From: Osedax fenrisi
Lineage: Eukaryota; Annelida; Polychaeta; Sabellida; Siboglinidae
Assembly: GCA_964019155.1 (NCBI GenBank)
Contig: OZ025246.1
Location: 1,625,105-1,689,104, forward strand
Length of the DNA: 64,000 nt
Direction: 5' to 3'
A model generated the notes under the pieces. That model had not been told where the DNA came from, did not search any database, and saw nothing but the letters and a program-made list of their open reading frames with translations. Of the stretch, positions 44,982 through 59,399 are shown one piece after another. The position numbers and the translations under genes are program-made. Each line of letters opens with the position of its first letter. Positions within the stretch are counted from its first letter, which is position 1.

Positions 44982-47397
44982 TTTATAAGATTAGATATTT
45001 ATTTTAAGTTTGTTTATTTTATTTTAAATAATTGCTTTATAGCTAATATTGATATTATATAATTATTAAGAAATTTTGTAATTAATATTTATAATGAATT
45101 TTCAAAAAAAATGCGACATCACTATATAATACTATTATTTACATATCTATAATAATTATATATTGATTATTATTATAAAAATTTTGTTGACCTCAGCCAC
45201 GACCTTGATCAAGTGTTAATTGCGGATAAGTCGAATATGTTCAACTTGACAGAATCTATCTCTAAGATTGCATTTCAAGATTTTGACAATGGTTTATTAT
45301 TTAGTAATACTAATACATATTAGATTATTCCATGTAATTATACAAGTTAAAGTTGATATATTAATTATATATTTATATAGTATTCTATTTATATTTTATT
45401 TTTAATAAATCATATTTAAAATCTCAAGTATTTATATAATTCAAATTTAATTATACTTATTATATAATATTTACATTTAATTATACATTATTTTATTTGA
45501 AATATATATATTTGTATAATAATTACATAAACAACTTTGCAGAAGCATCAAATTGTTGATCATTTTTGGAAACCAATGCAATTTTCGTATATTCTGGACG
45601 AATGCAATTATAAAGCCCGTATTATTTTATCATATTCAACTTCTACTAATGTATTATTATGTACCTATTGCTTGAGATTCAGACGGCTGTATTATTGTAA
45701 TTGAATAAATGTATATACAATGAGACACGCGCGGACACATCTCTAGAACCAACTCTACTATTAACTTCTACTCTCGCAGTCAACTCTTTCCTCTCTTATT
45801 TCAGTGTCGAACAATGATTATTAAAATGTGTATTTAGGATTACGTACCGATTTCTGTATTCTTATGTAATGCCCATGTACAGTAGGAAACCCCATCCCCG
45901 CTCTCTCCCACATCGCCCCGCCCCCCCCCCATATTATACTAGTCGAACTGAAGATATGTTTATTTATTTTTGCATAGCGAATATACATGTGTGCATGCGC
46001 GCGCTCGCTCGCGCGCGCGTGTGTGTGTGTATTTGTCGAGCTACACAATACGATGTTATGAAAATAAAACAAAAAATTCATTGTTAAGTTTTACTTTTTA
46101 TTTCTTGAGCTTTCACGAGAATTCTAGTCTGTGCTAATTTTAAGTTTATTAGTTAGGCAATATAAATATAAAAAATATCCAATATTTAATACAACTTATA
46201 ATGTATTCTAATATATAAATATTTATAATGTTGCACATTTTTTATTATGAATTTCCTAAATCTATAATAATATATTATATAATATGATTCTTAATGGAGA
46301 TTATATTTATAATGCAATATAATAAAGCAAACAAATAATGTTTAGATCATCACTTGTATTAAGACAATATTTTGAAAATTGTATATTATGTTGTCATACT
46401 TAATATTAATTAAATGAATTAAACATTTTAAATTCTTAACATTAATTAATTATTATTAAAGATAAACTATATTATCTGTATAAATTTAGTATATTGATTG
46501 ATTAATAATTTATTTAAGCAAATACATAGTCGAAAGTATAAATATTTGCTAACGATAACATACGTTATAGAAATAAACAAAAAATAATACGAAATTAAAA
46601 CATTTTACAGTTATCTATAAATGATAAATAATCGAAAATAGAAATAAATTATATAGTAAATATAAATGAAAAATGATCGAAAATAGAAATAAAATACACT
46701 ATTTTGTAAGTATCATTGAAATATTCAATTTATACTCTAACTTTATAGAAATCTTCTTATCCTTGTACCCTGTATTATTAATAAATTATTAGTTATATAG
46801 TTTAATATTTAAATGATAAATTTTAAATAAATTATAAACAACATGTTAAAAATCAAATAAACCAATAATATTATTAAACAAACAAATAATGTAATACTTA
46901 TAAAAATCTGTAATAATAGTATATTATTAATTTTATATTTTAATTATATAATAAATTTTAAACATACAAACAGAACAAGTTAAAAATAAAATAAACAAAT
47001 ATATATATATATATGTTAATAATAAAACAAACCAATAATATTATGAAACAAACAATATAATAATTATCACTAATCTGAAATAATAGTAAATTATTAATAT
47101 TGTATTTTAATAATATAATAAATTTGAAACATATATACAAAATATAAATAAAACACAAATATAATATATAACAAACAAAAATAAAGTAATACTTCCCACT
47201 TTAAAATCTGTAATAATAATTAATTTTATATTATAGTATTTTTGAAATATAAATATAAAAACCCACATTTTTTCACAACAAAAATAAATTAAAAAAAAAC
47301 CTCGAATATAAATGCGATAATTAATATACAAAATGAAACAAATCAATATAAAATTATAATTTCTGTTAGAAAAAGTTGTTTGTCAACACAGATTTTG
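44982..47397. other. AT-rich DNA downstream of the MAP7-family gene
   Basis: The 3' UTR and poly(A) site should lie here; several AATAAA strings occur but none is decisive. A CpG-rich alternating purine-pyrimidine stretch lies at about 45988-46032. The dispersed repeat inverted relative to 4268-4385 lies at about 46500-46600. From 46800 to 47340 the sequence is built of short related AT-rich blocks (ACAAATAATGTAATACTTAT, AACAAACAAAAATAAAGTAA). Confidence 0.5.
45197..45323 (+). CDS. Possible orphan terminal exon
   Basis: After a gttgacctcag acceptor, a frame reads HDLDQVLIADKSNMFNLTES and onward to DNGLLFSNTNTY and a stop. Its composition is more protein-like than the surroundings. It needs a phase-2 donor, and no exon nearby supplies one. 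It may be an alternative end of the MAP7-family gene, a remnant, or chance. Confidence 0.2.
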
Positions 47398-48417
47398 TTT
47401 ATTTTATTTTTAAAAGATGAAACAGATACATATTTTATTATATCATTATTTAATGAATTGCATATATTAACTGATCTATTATTTATATTTTTAATTATTA
47501 TCATTATTATGTATTACATTTAATTTTTTACAATTAACTCTAGTTCTACAATTATTCGAAATATTAAAAATATCAGATATATGTATATCTGTATAATTAT
47601 TTGAAATTTTAAAAATTGTAGTTAGATCTATTTTTAATCTTCTAAGTTCAAGTGATTCTAATTTAAAATATACCAATCTCTCTATATATGATTTATAATT
47701 AATATTTGATGAATTTGTATATCCTATGCATCTTGTAATTAATCTAGTAAATAATCTTTGCACTCTTTCAATTTGGTCTAGGAGACTAAGAAATTTACTA
47801 GGTCTTTTGGTCTAAGAGACTAAACATTTGAAAAAGTTGACCAAATTATGGATACTTACTATTCTAAAATTAATCTGCGATAAATTTTATATGCATTTAA
47901 TTATACTCTAGCGGATTTTGTAGTAATGCATCTAATAATTGAATTCAAAGAAAAATAATCTTTTTTACAAATATAATCAATATGTTTATTAAATAAAAGG
48001 TTATTCTCAAATAGTAATCCTAATCTTTATAACAAATAACGTTTTCTAATTGAATATTATTTATAAAATATTTAGATGTAGTAACCTCCATAAAGTCATA
48101 ACTGCACATTTTTATAATGAAATATTTAATTGCTATTTATTTGCCCATTAATACAATTAAATTGTTTTGTAAAAGAAATCTTTCACTCTCAGATGTGTAA
48201 GAAAATATATTTGTGTATCAACGGCAAATAAATCAATATGAATTTTTGAAGAAAATATAGTATGAAGATCATTAATATATAATGAAAATAAAATTAGACC
48301 TAAAACTAATCTTTGAGTTACTCCAGATTTTACAATAGAACTATTTGAAAAAGAATTTTCAGATATATACGATAACAAATTAAAAAACCATGTTATTAGA
48401 TATACCGTATTATTTTA
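47398..48417 (-). mobile_element. Decayed LINE reverse transcriptase, minus strand
   Basis: Read on the minus strand, fragments follow in order. SGVTQRLVLGLILFSLYIND is a decayed form of SGVPQGSVLGPILFSLYIND, and FAVDTQIY is a decayed FADDTQIY active site. Further on come a KHIDYICKK-like stretch and ERLVYFKLESLELRRLKIDL, matching the L..LE.RR...DL C-terminal motif. Frameshifts and lost catalytic residues show it is dead. Confidence 0.75.
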
Positions 48418-48529
48418 ATTTATATAATAGTTTTTCTTGAGAATATATCTACACATATTATATTATTCTATTCATTAATGTATGCACTAACGAAGATATC
48501 CAGCGATATTCTCACTAATATTGATAATA

Positions 48530-49900
48530 AAAATGACAATCTTCGCTCTACTTGACCTCTCCTCCTCGTTCGATACTATTGATCACTCGATTATCATACA
48601 CCGTCTTACATTTACCGGTACTGCACACAAATGGCTATCCTCATTAATAATCAACCGAACTTCTTTATTTCACTCACCCTTGTGACACACGTTATTTCGA
48701 ATACTAGTAAACTCCGTCCACTTGAATTAAAATTCGGACCAGTTTAAAATAACTATATATAGTATACTTCTATAATATGGGTTAAAGCATAAAAGTGTTC
48801 CTAGTTTATTTCAAAATTGTTTCGAGTTTACTGGTACCCGTTATTTCCCAAGGGTCGGTTCTTAGACCAATACTCTTTAACGTTTACATAATTCCTCTTA
48901 TCCACCTTATCTCGAATCCTCCAGTTAGCTTACATACATATGCGGACGAAATCCAACTTTATGTAAAATGTACAGAAAACGAAAATGTTGCACCTGACAT
49001 TCTTTCCTCTACTATTACTACCATTCATAACTGGCTCACAATAAACTCCCTCTTCTTTAATCCAATTAAAACCGAAGCTACCTTCCACTTCGAAGTAACA
49101 CTTTACAACTCCCCAATCAACATTAATGGACATCTCATAAGTATTCAACACATGTCAACAATCTTGGTGTTATATTTGATAATACTTTTAATTTGTATAG
49201 ACAACTGTCCCATGGGAAATAACCTATGTGCACATAACATAACTACTAAACTATAAACTACATTCACTACGCCTTATTCGTCATTCAATATCCACCGCTA
49301 CTAGTATATCTTCTGAATACATCCTACCTCTATTCGACTACTGCAAGTGTATCCTTTACAATACCCCATCATCGTATATTACTAAACTCCAAATTCTTCA
49401 CAATTCTATAGCTAGGTGTATATTCATCTTACCAAAATAATCCCATACTCACATATCTCCATTCCTAGCTAAACTCCACTGGCTTCCTGTATGCCATAGA
49501 ATCCTCTATAACACTCTATTACTGGCTCATAATTTATGAGTCATAAAGCAATCCACCACGACTCTCCTGACTACCTAGAATCCCTACTCAAACTTAAATT
49601 ACCAACTACACGCTCCACTAATACGTTTCTACTTCAACTCCCTTCTAAACACAACTTATATTCAACTAACACTCGCGCCTGCACGCCGTGCATGCCCTGG
49701 GAAATAGCTGTCCCATACTCGTGGAACACTCTCCCTACATCTATCCGCACTACACCATCAACTCCAAACTTCAAGAAACTACTGAAAAACCATTTATTTA
49801 ATCTGAAACATTAACATCAAATATATATTTGGACGGCCGATTACTTTATAAGCACAGTTCGCAGTCCGAAAAATGTAAATGTAAATTATACACAAATTTT
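48530..49900 (+). mobile_element. Decayed L2/Rex1-like LINE copy
   Basis: In order: a LLDLSSSFDTIDHSII-like block, VISQGSVLRPILFNVYIIPL (from GVPQGSVLGPLLFN), YADEIQLY (from YADDIQLY), IHNWLTINSL, a broken DYCK...LHWLP region, then HDSPDYLESLLKLKLP and YSWNTLPTSIRTTPS at the C-terminus. The 3' end has GGACGGCCGATTACTTTATA and a TGTAAA short-repeat tail. Several frameshifts and stops. Confidence 0.85.
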
Positions 49901-50614
49901 AAACATTTTGTTAATTATAATTCTGTTGATTTTCAACTTATAAAACCATATTGATTTTTTGTTAATAAATTATTAGATTTTAAATAACAAATTAATTGTT
50001 TAGAAATACGTTAGAACTATCTAATTAGAACGTATTATTTCTAGTATTAATACCTACATATTACACATGCTATTGAAATATGCCTATATTTATTTGAAAT
50101 TAATGGTTCACCCTTTTTAAAAATTGGTGTGATTATAGATTTTTTTCCAAATTGTCAGTATATTACCCTTTAATAAAGATGCATTAAAAATAACATATAA
50201 AGGCCTAAGATACAATAGCATATAAAGGCCTACATAACTCATTATATACTAATTTTAACATAGAAGATGGTATCCCTTATATTGAAGTTTTCAGTAAATT
50301 ATTAACTCTTATTAATTCCCCTTATAAAGAGTTTCTCAGGAAAATAATAATATTGAAACAATTAATAATAAAACTAAATATTAATTTTCATATGTTTGGA
50401 AAATAACAATATATGAATTTTTAATAAATATGCTATATATACTAAGTATACGATAATTGTTAAGATCCTCAGATATATTGTACCCTATTCGGCCATCTAG
50501 TATAACTTAGATAGTATAATTATATTTAAATCCTATTCTGCTATAATAATATTATATATGACTTATATAATTTATTAGATATTACTGTCATATTAAGTCA
50601 GGATTAATACACAC
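49901..50614. other. AT-rich DNA between LINE copies
   Basis: No gene or element recognised. Confidence 0.5.
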
Positions 50615-51690
50615 TCTTCCCCCTCCCGCTCCATAACCCACGGTGTCCCCCAGGGCTATGTCCTCGGCCCACTCCTCTCCAATATTTACCTCCTCCAAAT
50701 GTTTGACATCTTCACTGACTACCCCGACATCTCCTTCCATACTTATGCCGACGACCTTCAACTATATCTTAACTGCACAGACTCCCCTACTTATGCCCCT
50801 GAATGACTCTCCTCATGTATCAAGTCCATACACCAATGGCTTACCTCCAACTCCCTAAAACTTAACCCCACTAAAACGGAAGCTATTTTTCTCCACTTAC
50901 CCTTACGCTCCTCCACCCTCCCTGAACCACCCCATCTCACTCGACAATACCTCACTCCCCTACTCTCAACACGTCCGAAACCTTGGATTCCATCTTGATA
51001 CCACCCTTTCCTTTGACTCCCATAATATACATATGCAAAAATCCATCCACTACCACCTACACTGCGTCCGCTTAATCCGACGCTACATTCCCCTCCCCAT
51101 CGCTATTACCATTGCCTCCTCCTACATCATCCCCCTATTCGACTATTGCAACTCCCTACTATTTAACCTCCCTGAATACAAACTCTTCAAACTACAGCGA
51201 CTCCAAAACGCTGTAGTTCGCTGTATCCATTTACTTCCCCGTCGTTCTTCTGACTCCATTACACATATCCTAAAACAACTACACTGGCTGCCAGTCCCCT
51301 ACCGCATAAAGTACAAACTATCCCTGATCATCCACAAACCTATTCACTACAACTCCCCTGACTACCTTGCCTCCCTCCTACATCTACACACACCCATTAC
51401 TCCACTCCAGACCCGTTCCTCCAACACCTTTATCCTTACCACTCCCCATCTACACAAACTCCACTCTTCCAATATACGCTACTTTGCCCTCTCTGCCCCT
51501 TACCACTGGAATTCCCTACCCAATCACCTACGAACAAACATATCATCTCCCTCCTTTAAACTACACCTTAAGACTTATTACTTCTCCCTTGCCTTCCCTC
51601 CTACTCAATAATTCCCTCCCACGGACGGCCGATTGCTCACACTCTCGATGCAGTCTACAAACAAAAAAAGTAAAAAGTAAGAAAGTTACT
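50615..51690 (+). mobile_element. Decayed L2/Rex1-like LINE copy, second
   Basis: HGVPQGYVLGPLLSNIYLL, HTYADDLQLYLNCTDS, IHQWLTSNSLKLNPTKTEAI, then after a frameshift a 192-codon open segment with PLFDYCNSLLFNLP, LQRLQNAVVRC, LHWLPVPYRIKYKL, YNSPDYLASLL and YHWNSLPNHLR. The 3' end repeats CCCACGGACGGCCGATTGCT. It is notably richer in C than its surroundings. It is 5'-truncated and inactive. Confidence 0.87.
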
Positions 51691-52004
51691 TTAAACATGA
51701 AAGATATCACAACAGAAGTATATGTAAAATGTAGTGTATATTTATTTAGGATATATTTCTATATTCTAAAATTGTATTTAGTTTTATTGGAAAATTCTTA
51801 TGAATTCACTTCATTCTATTGAATATACTATCAATTCTAACTTTAAAGTGTTATATAACTATTTTTTTTTAAAAGTAAGGGCATTCTATCTTCTAATTTA
51901 AAGATTAAAATGTTTACTCACTATATCAGTTAACATACTATTTCTATAAGATTTTGTTAGGGTAATAATAAAATGTAAGCATATATATACTATATATAGT
52001 AATT

Positions 52005-52044
<40 letters not shown>

Positions 52045-53150
52045 TATACATAGGTATATCCTATATACTTAAGCACAGTGATTGGCAAGATAGCGATAAT
52101 TGATCGACGATCCGGATCGGGTAAAAAAGAGAGGAACATGATCGGGAAAACAATCGCACAAGAGAATACATAGAGGATTGGGGTCGGGATAGCCGATACA
52201 GACAAAAGGATAGGTGCCCATTAATGCATATAAGATACTCTAATATTATTATATTAATTTATAAGAATATTAACAACATTTTAGTATTGTATTATTACAT
52301 TTATATGATATTTTATTGATTAGTATGTTGTTTATTTATATTTGTTAACATTATTATATTTATATGATTATGAATCATAATTTATGATAAATAATTATAA
52401 ATATTTATTATTATAATTAAATATAATATATACATATAGCACACGTTTAAGTATATAGGTCAATAGTACGCCTATAGTAAAACATATTAGCATATACATT
52501 TAACATGTTATACATATACATAAATTATGTAGGGGAAAGTAACCTAATACGAACACTTTATCCATAAATGGTCTTAACATTTTATGACTCATTATTTTTA
52601 TTCAACAATTACAATATATTAATATTATATGATTATAGATATTATTGTGATTTTAATATTTTATTTAATCTTTGAATGCCGTAGATAACGGGGGTGTCCG
52701 TATTCGGTACCCATATCAGAATACGGACACTCTGTGTTATAATACGGACACCCTATATACACTAGATAAACTATATATTATTGATGAATCAATCAGACAA
52801 ATTACAATTACATTATATATATATATATATATATATCTCCGACGCCGATAAACAATGAAGCGTGACATTCTATATAGGCACGTTACAGTCGTACGTTACG
52901 ACTCGTAACGTAGGACTATAATGGAATATTCCATTAATTATACGTGTGGGTTGTCGTATTGGATAACACCGTATTAACATAATGCATTATTGATATAACA
53001 AAATGTACATAGAACATACGAGATGTAGTGTTTAAATTTAAGTTTAAAGTTTATCTCATTTTTTTTCTTGTAATTTATAGTTAAAAATTAATTTAAGAAG
53101 GTTTACACATCACACATATTTAAGAGAGTATTTCACCTTATACTAAAGTC
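51691..53150. other. AT-rich DNA with a TA microsatellite
   Basis: A TA run lies at about 52008-52039, preceded by ACTATATATAGTA. A GATCG-rich stretch of unknown origin lies at 52080-52205. A MITE copy lies at 52532-52811. Confidence 0.55.
52532..52811. mobile_element. GTGTCCGTATT-family MITE, partial copy A
   Basis: Begins GGGGAAAGTAACCTAATACG and continues with GGTCTTAACATTTTATGACT, GATAACGGGGGTGTCCGTAT, a hairpin of GTGTCCGTATTC with GAATACGGACAC, and TATTATTGATGAATCAATCA, as in the full copy at 60468-61384. The right half is missing. Confidence 0.75.
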
Positions 53151-54830
53151 ATGAATATAATTAAATCACTCCCTACACCACTCAATGAACCATATAATCT
53201 ACCTCTATATTCCCTTTCCTCCTTCACATTACCATCAACTACTACCATTGAAAAACTCCTCAGTGCAGTAAATACATCTTCCGAACTAGATCCAATTCCT
53301 CATTCTATATTAAATAAGTACCACATTTATCTAGCATCTTATTACCAAGAAATAATAGAAAACTCACTTACCTCAGGCATTTTTCCAATCTACATGAAAA
53401 CAGCATATGTTACACCCATCATAAAAAAACCAAACCTTGACAAATCAATCCTCTCCAACTACCGACCAATCTCCAACTTATCAACGCTCTCCAAAACCCT
53501 AGAACGAGTTGTTGCTCGTCAATTAAATTCGTATCTCCATGAAAATCATATATTAAACCCATATCAGAGTGCCTATACCAAGCACAAAAGTACTGAAACT
53601 GCAATGATACATATCCTTAATCACATTCACCTATCTGCTGCATCACCACATGGTTCAGTGGTCATTCTCCTTGATTTATCAGCTGCCTTCGACACTCTTG
53701 ACCATAATATCCTTATAAATCGACTAACTTCTATCGGAATCTCTGGTACTGCACTTGATTGGTTCATCTCATACCTAACTGATCGTTTTTACCAAATTAG
53801 TATAAACTCACTAATCTCTAAACCTCGTAAAGTTACTCATGGAGTACCTCAAGGATCGGTCCTTGGTCCACTCCTATTCAATATCTACCTACTTCCCTTA
53901 TTTAGAATTATTGACAAATACCCCACTATAGACTATCACTCGTATGCTGATGATATACAGTTACACTGTATATTGATAGACCCTAACAACGACATAAATG
54001 TACTTAACAACTGCATTACTGATATACATAACTGGCTCACCAACAACTCATTATCACTAAACTGTCTTAAAACTGAATCAATGCATATTAAAACATCTAC
54101 CACCATATTCATTCCACCACAAATTACCATTAACAATCTGAGTATTTCTTATGCTAATAAAATAAAAAATCTTGGTATATTAATCGACCCAACACTAAAA
54201 TTCAACATCCAGACTAAATCACTATCACAGTCAATTAACTACATACTACACAACTTACGAACAATAAGACCCTTCATTAATTTTAATACTGCAAAACTCC
54301 TCGCTACATCCCTCATTCTCCCCCGCCTCGATTACTGTAATTCATGTCTCTATGCCTCCTCACAATCTATAATAAATAAACTCCAACGTCTTCAGAATTC
54401 AGCCATCAGATTCATATTCAACATAACTAAATATTCCAGACAACATATATCCCCTTTGAGAACCAAATTACATTGGCTGCCAATAAAATCCCGTATAATT
54501 TACAAAATTGCACTCACCATACATTTAGCTACACATCATAACACACCAGACTATCTTGCCAACTTACTAACTCCCAACACAACTATTTACGAACAAAGAC
54601 ACATAAACAAATTAAAATTAAAAACTCCAGTTCTATTACATTTAACATCTTCCCAACATAAATCTTTCTCCATCCATGCTCCAAAAATCTGGAATGATCT
54701 ACCTCACCATATCCGATCAATTGACTCAACTGTAACATTCAAATCAAAGCTCAAAACATACCTTTTTGCCCAATAATATATTGAAAGCACGTCCGAAAAC
54801 TTCAATAAAGAAGTTGATGGAAGTGCCTAA
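53151..54830 (+). mobile_element. L2/Rex1-like LINE with a 541-codon reverse transcriptase frame
   Basis: One uninterrupted frame (53151-54776) covers the whole reverse transcriptase and C-terminal domain of a CR1-superfamily non-LTR element. Motifs in order: NYRPISNLSTLSKTLERVV, QSAYTKHKSTETA, LLDLSAAFDTLDH (catalytic D at about residue 175), HGVPQGSVLGPLLFNIYL, YADD (residues 265-268), LHWLPIKSRIIYKI, and WNDLPHHIRSIDSTVTFKSK. All three catalytic aspartates are present. The endonuclease half is absent, so the copy is 5'-truncated. The 3' end carries an AATAAA-like TTCAATAAAG and GGTAACA short tandem repeats, typical of this group. The intact frame marks it as the youngest LINE here. Confidence 0.92.
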
Positions 54831-55057
54831 ACCAATTAGGTAACAGGTAACAGGTAACCTTATATGTATGTATTAATTAGTTATCATAATATAATTATAT
54901 TTAAAAGTAATTTAATTTGTTAACATATTTTTGATATTAAATATGTATAATATTAAATATTAAAACGAAAGCTGTTTTCGATTCCAATTAAACACGTAAA
55001 CAAACAAAGTAAACATTACATAACAAATAACTAGTTACGCATAGTTACTAATTTAAG
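54831..55057. other. AT-rich intergenic DNA
   Basis: Nothing recognised; would contain the promoter or 5' UTR of the next gene. Confidence 0.5.
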
Positions 55058-56517
<1,460 letters not shown>

Positions 56518-57530
56518 TAGGTACCCCTACCTCAGCCTCGTCGGTATTGTCTACAGCTTAAAGGTAAGTCTTAGTCGATTATATATGTCATAGTTTATAT
56601 ATTATATATATACACATACATATATATATTTGAGCGACAACAATATAACACATGAATGTAATATTTTAAGTAATTTAGAATTAATAACTATAGCTAGTAT
56701 ACTAGCTATATGTGTATTCCAATTTTTTCTATTACCAACATCATCAATACAAAATTAAGTATAATAATTATTTACACACACATATATATAGGGGAGGGAT
56801 GGGGGTAGTAGCCGAGGAGGGAGTAGTGGCCGTTTTAATTAACGATTAAATGGTGCTTGATATATCATACTTTTTATCCTATAGGATAAAAAGTTCTATA
56901 TACAATATTTAGATAATCCAAATATCTATAATACCTATATTGTAAATTTTTGTCAAATTTTGACAAAAAACATGAATATATATATTTATGCTTATTTATA
57001 TGTAAGAGTATGTGTATTTATAATGAAATCATTGAATCAAATAAGGTGCGTATGTATCATCAATATAATTATTTAATATTACATAATTATATTTATGATG
57101 CATCTATTGCTAGGTGCACCTATCGCATTTTCTGGTACTAGCGGCCACTACTAGAGCCTTGCCTTATTTTAGTACTTTTTTAATGCCTAATCAAACATTT
57201 ATATTAGGATAAACACTTTATATATAAAAGTGAAATCACAGTATTCTAGAACTATATGATTTCTAGTTAATTCAAAAAAAATAAGAGCCTAAAATTCAGT
57301 ATTTATCGATATATTAGAAATCTTCTGAGGCATATTAATTATCGGCAACTACCCCCCTCCCTCCCCTATATATATAATTATATTTTAATATACATATTTG
57401 ATTTGCATTATTAATATAATAATAATTTTACAGAAATCTTCGATCCAATTTCATCATGGATTCTTCCTCACAAAGAATATCTTCAGAGAAAATCGTGTCA
57501 TTGATTTAATAAAATATGTAGACATATCTT
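56518..57530 (+). other. 3' UTR of the orphan gene, with a probable intron
   Basis: A strong donor (CTTAAAG then gtaagt, intron from 56564) lies 46 bases after the stop. An acceptor attttacag at 57433 leads to a short exon with AATAAA at 57508-57513. I infer a 3'-UTR intron of about 870 bases containing the MITE at 56791-57366. The 46-base stop-to-junction distance is below the usual 50-55 nt needed to trigger nonsense-mediated decay. Confidence 0.5.
56791..57366. mobile_element. MITE with about 25-bp GC-rich terminal inverted repeats
   Basis: Left end GGGGAGGGATGGGGGTAGTA and right end, reverse complemented, GGGGAGGGAGGGGGGTAGTT; both continue with GCCGA. TAGTGGCC/GGCCACTA motifs recur internally near both ends. 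It is flanked by TATATA on each side. There is no open frame; 576 bp. Confidence 0.8.
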
Positions 57531-58074
57531 TGTAAATTTAAAATACTATATATATATTCATAATAATTATAATATTTATAATATTATTCATCCTGAATAA
57601 TATTCGATTTTATATTTTCACGGTTAAATAGTTTATAATCATATATTATGATGAACTATATCGCCTAATAAATTATAATGATCAATTCACATTAATGTAT
57701 ACCAATCTGAATACGTTTACATTTCAGTAAGGTTTATTATGTAATAAAGTATTATTTACCTATCCCCTAATAATGACATTCTCCCGCTTGTAGATGGTTA
57801 CTTATTCTTCAAATGGAATATCAATTTTAAACCTATATTAACTAGCAGTTAGTAACTACTAACTATAGGTAACTACGGCTAACTACGGTAGTTAGTAACT
57901 ACCCTATTTATCGAAGTATACTTCATAACATATATTGATAACATTTTGTAATATATTTATAGATTAGAATTATTTATATTTTACTTTTATATTATAATCT
58001 TTGATAATAATTTGACAAACATTTTACGACAAGTTTGTCCAAATCCGTCATTTAAAACTTGTTTTCTAAATAAA
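57531..58074. other. AT-rich intergenic DNA
   Basis: Contains short direct and inverted GTTAGTAACTAC repeats at about 57840-57905. No gene is seen. Confidence 0.5.
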
Positions 58075-58735
58075 GAGAAAGTAACCTAATACTGACACTT
58101 TAACAAATTCATTTATTATAAAAGACCATGGTCTTAACATTTTATTACTAAATAATTGTATTAAATAATTACAATATATTTATCTATATGATTATAAATA
58201 TTATTTTGATTTTGGAATTGTATTTAATATTTTTATTCAATAGATAACTAGTGTATTCAATGAAAGCTGTCCATATTCGGTACCCTTAAGAGGTTACAAA
58301 TTGGTTTAATCATCGATATAAAGAAAAACATTCTTTATATCGATGGTTCGAATATGGACACCCTGTGTTATAATATAGACATGTCGACAAGGGTGTACCC
58401 TAAATAGAATAGAATATACTATATATTAATGATGAACCTATAAGATAAATTTAAATTACATTACTTATAATTAATATTACTTAAAATATTAATTAATTTT
58501 ATGAATAATTTAATGTAATTAAATTAGTAATTAATTTATTAATTTTTATTATTTTATTTTAATTAATAATTATAAGTGAAGTATCTAAATAATAATCATG
58601 ACACATATTAATAAATTGATGTTATTAATATTATAACGCACGCGATTTTTATGAAAATTAGAATAGTTCACACGTTCCAGCGTGCTAGCTGATTGGTTAA
58701 GGAGATGACCGTCGGACACCCTTGACACCAATTAG
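58075..58735. mobile_element. GTGTCCGTATT-family MITE, diverged copy B
   Basis: Begins AAAGTAACCTAATACTGACA and keeps GGTCTTAACATTTTATTACT, the GCGATTTTTATGAAAATTAG segment and TAGCTGATTGGTTAAG near its right side, but with many differences from copy C. A perfect hairpin (ATCGATATAAAGAA and complement) lies at about 58313-58346. Confidence 0.65.
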
Positions 58736-59399
58736 CTCTCAAAAGCTCGTTAGCAAATATTTATACTCTCGATAATATATTTTCTTAAATAAATTATCAA
58801 TCAATCAACCTATACATTTGCGTAATATTATTAATTATTTTAATAACTAATAACTTATTTACGTTAATTAACGTTTATTTAAAATCAGAAAAAAAATCAT
58901 AATAAATAATATTATTATTGTATCCAGGAAACGTGTTTAATTTATAAATTTAATATTTATTTTACTACAAGTAACATAAATATAATAAATACATCGCTTT
59001 ACGCAAAGGTTAGATATATTTATTTTTAATTAGCACTATTATGCTAAATATATGTTTATATGAGTGTGTGTATACATATGTATTATATTATTATATACAT
59101 ATATAAGTATATATATAATATATATAATATATACATACAATATATACATTATGTTATAACATACACGTATAACACGTATAACATATGTACTATATTATTA
59201 TATACATATATAAGTATATATATAATATATATAATATATACATACAATATATACATTATGTTATAACATACACACACACACACACATATATATATTACCT
59301 ATATCATATATTATATCTATGTTCAATACACTATTAACATAGTATATATATAGTATATATATATATATATATATACTATACATTTGATGTTATTTCAAT
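58736..59399. other. AT-rich DNA with a tandem duplication
   Basis: The block from about 59080 to 59155 is repeated from about 59190 to 59262 (TATTATATACATATATAAGT onward). TA and CA runs follow at 59269-59293. Confidence 0.7.

Noticed and set aside
46958..47346. Minus-strand Ile/Tyr-rich frames that look like membrane proteins
   Set aside because: They are AT-rich chance frames across short related blocks, with no start context, splice support or family likeness.
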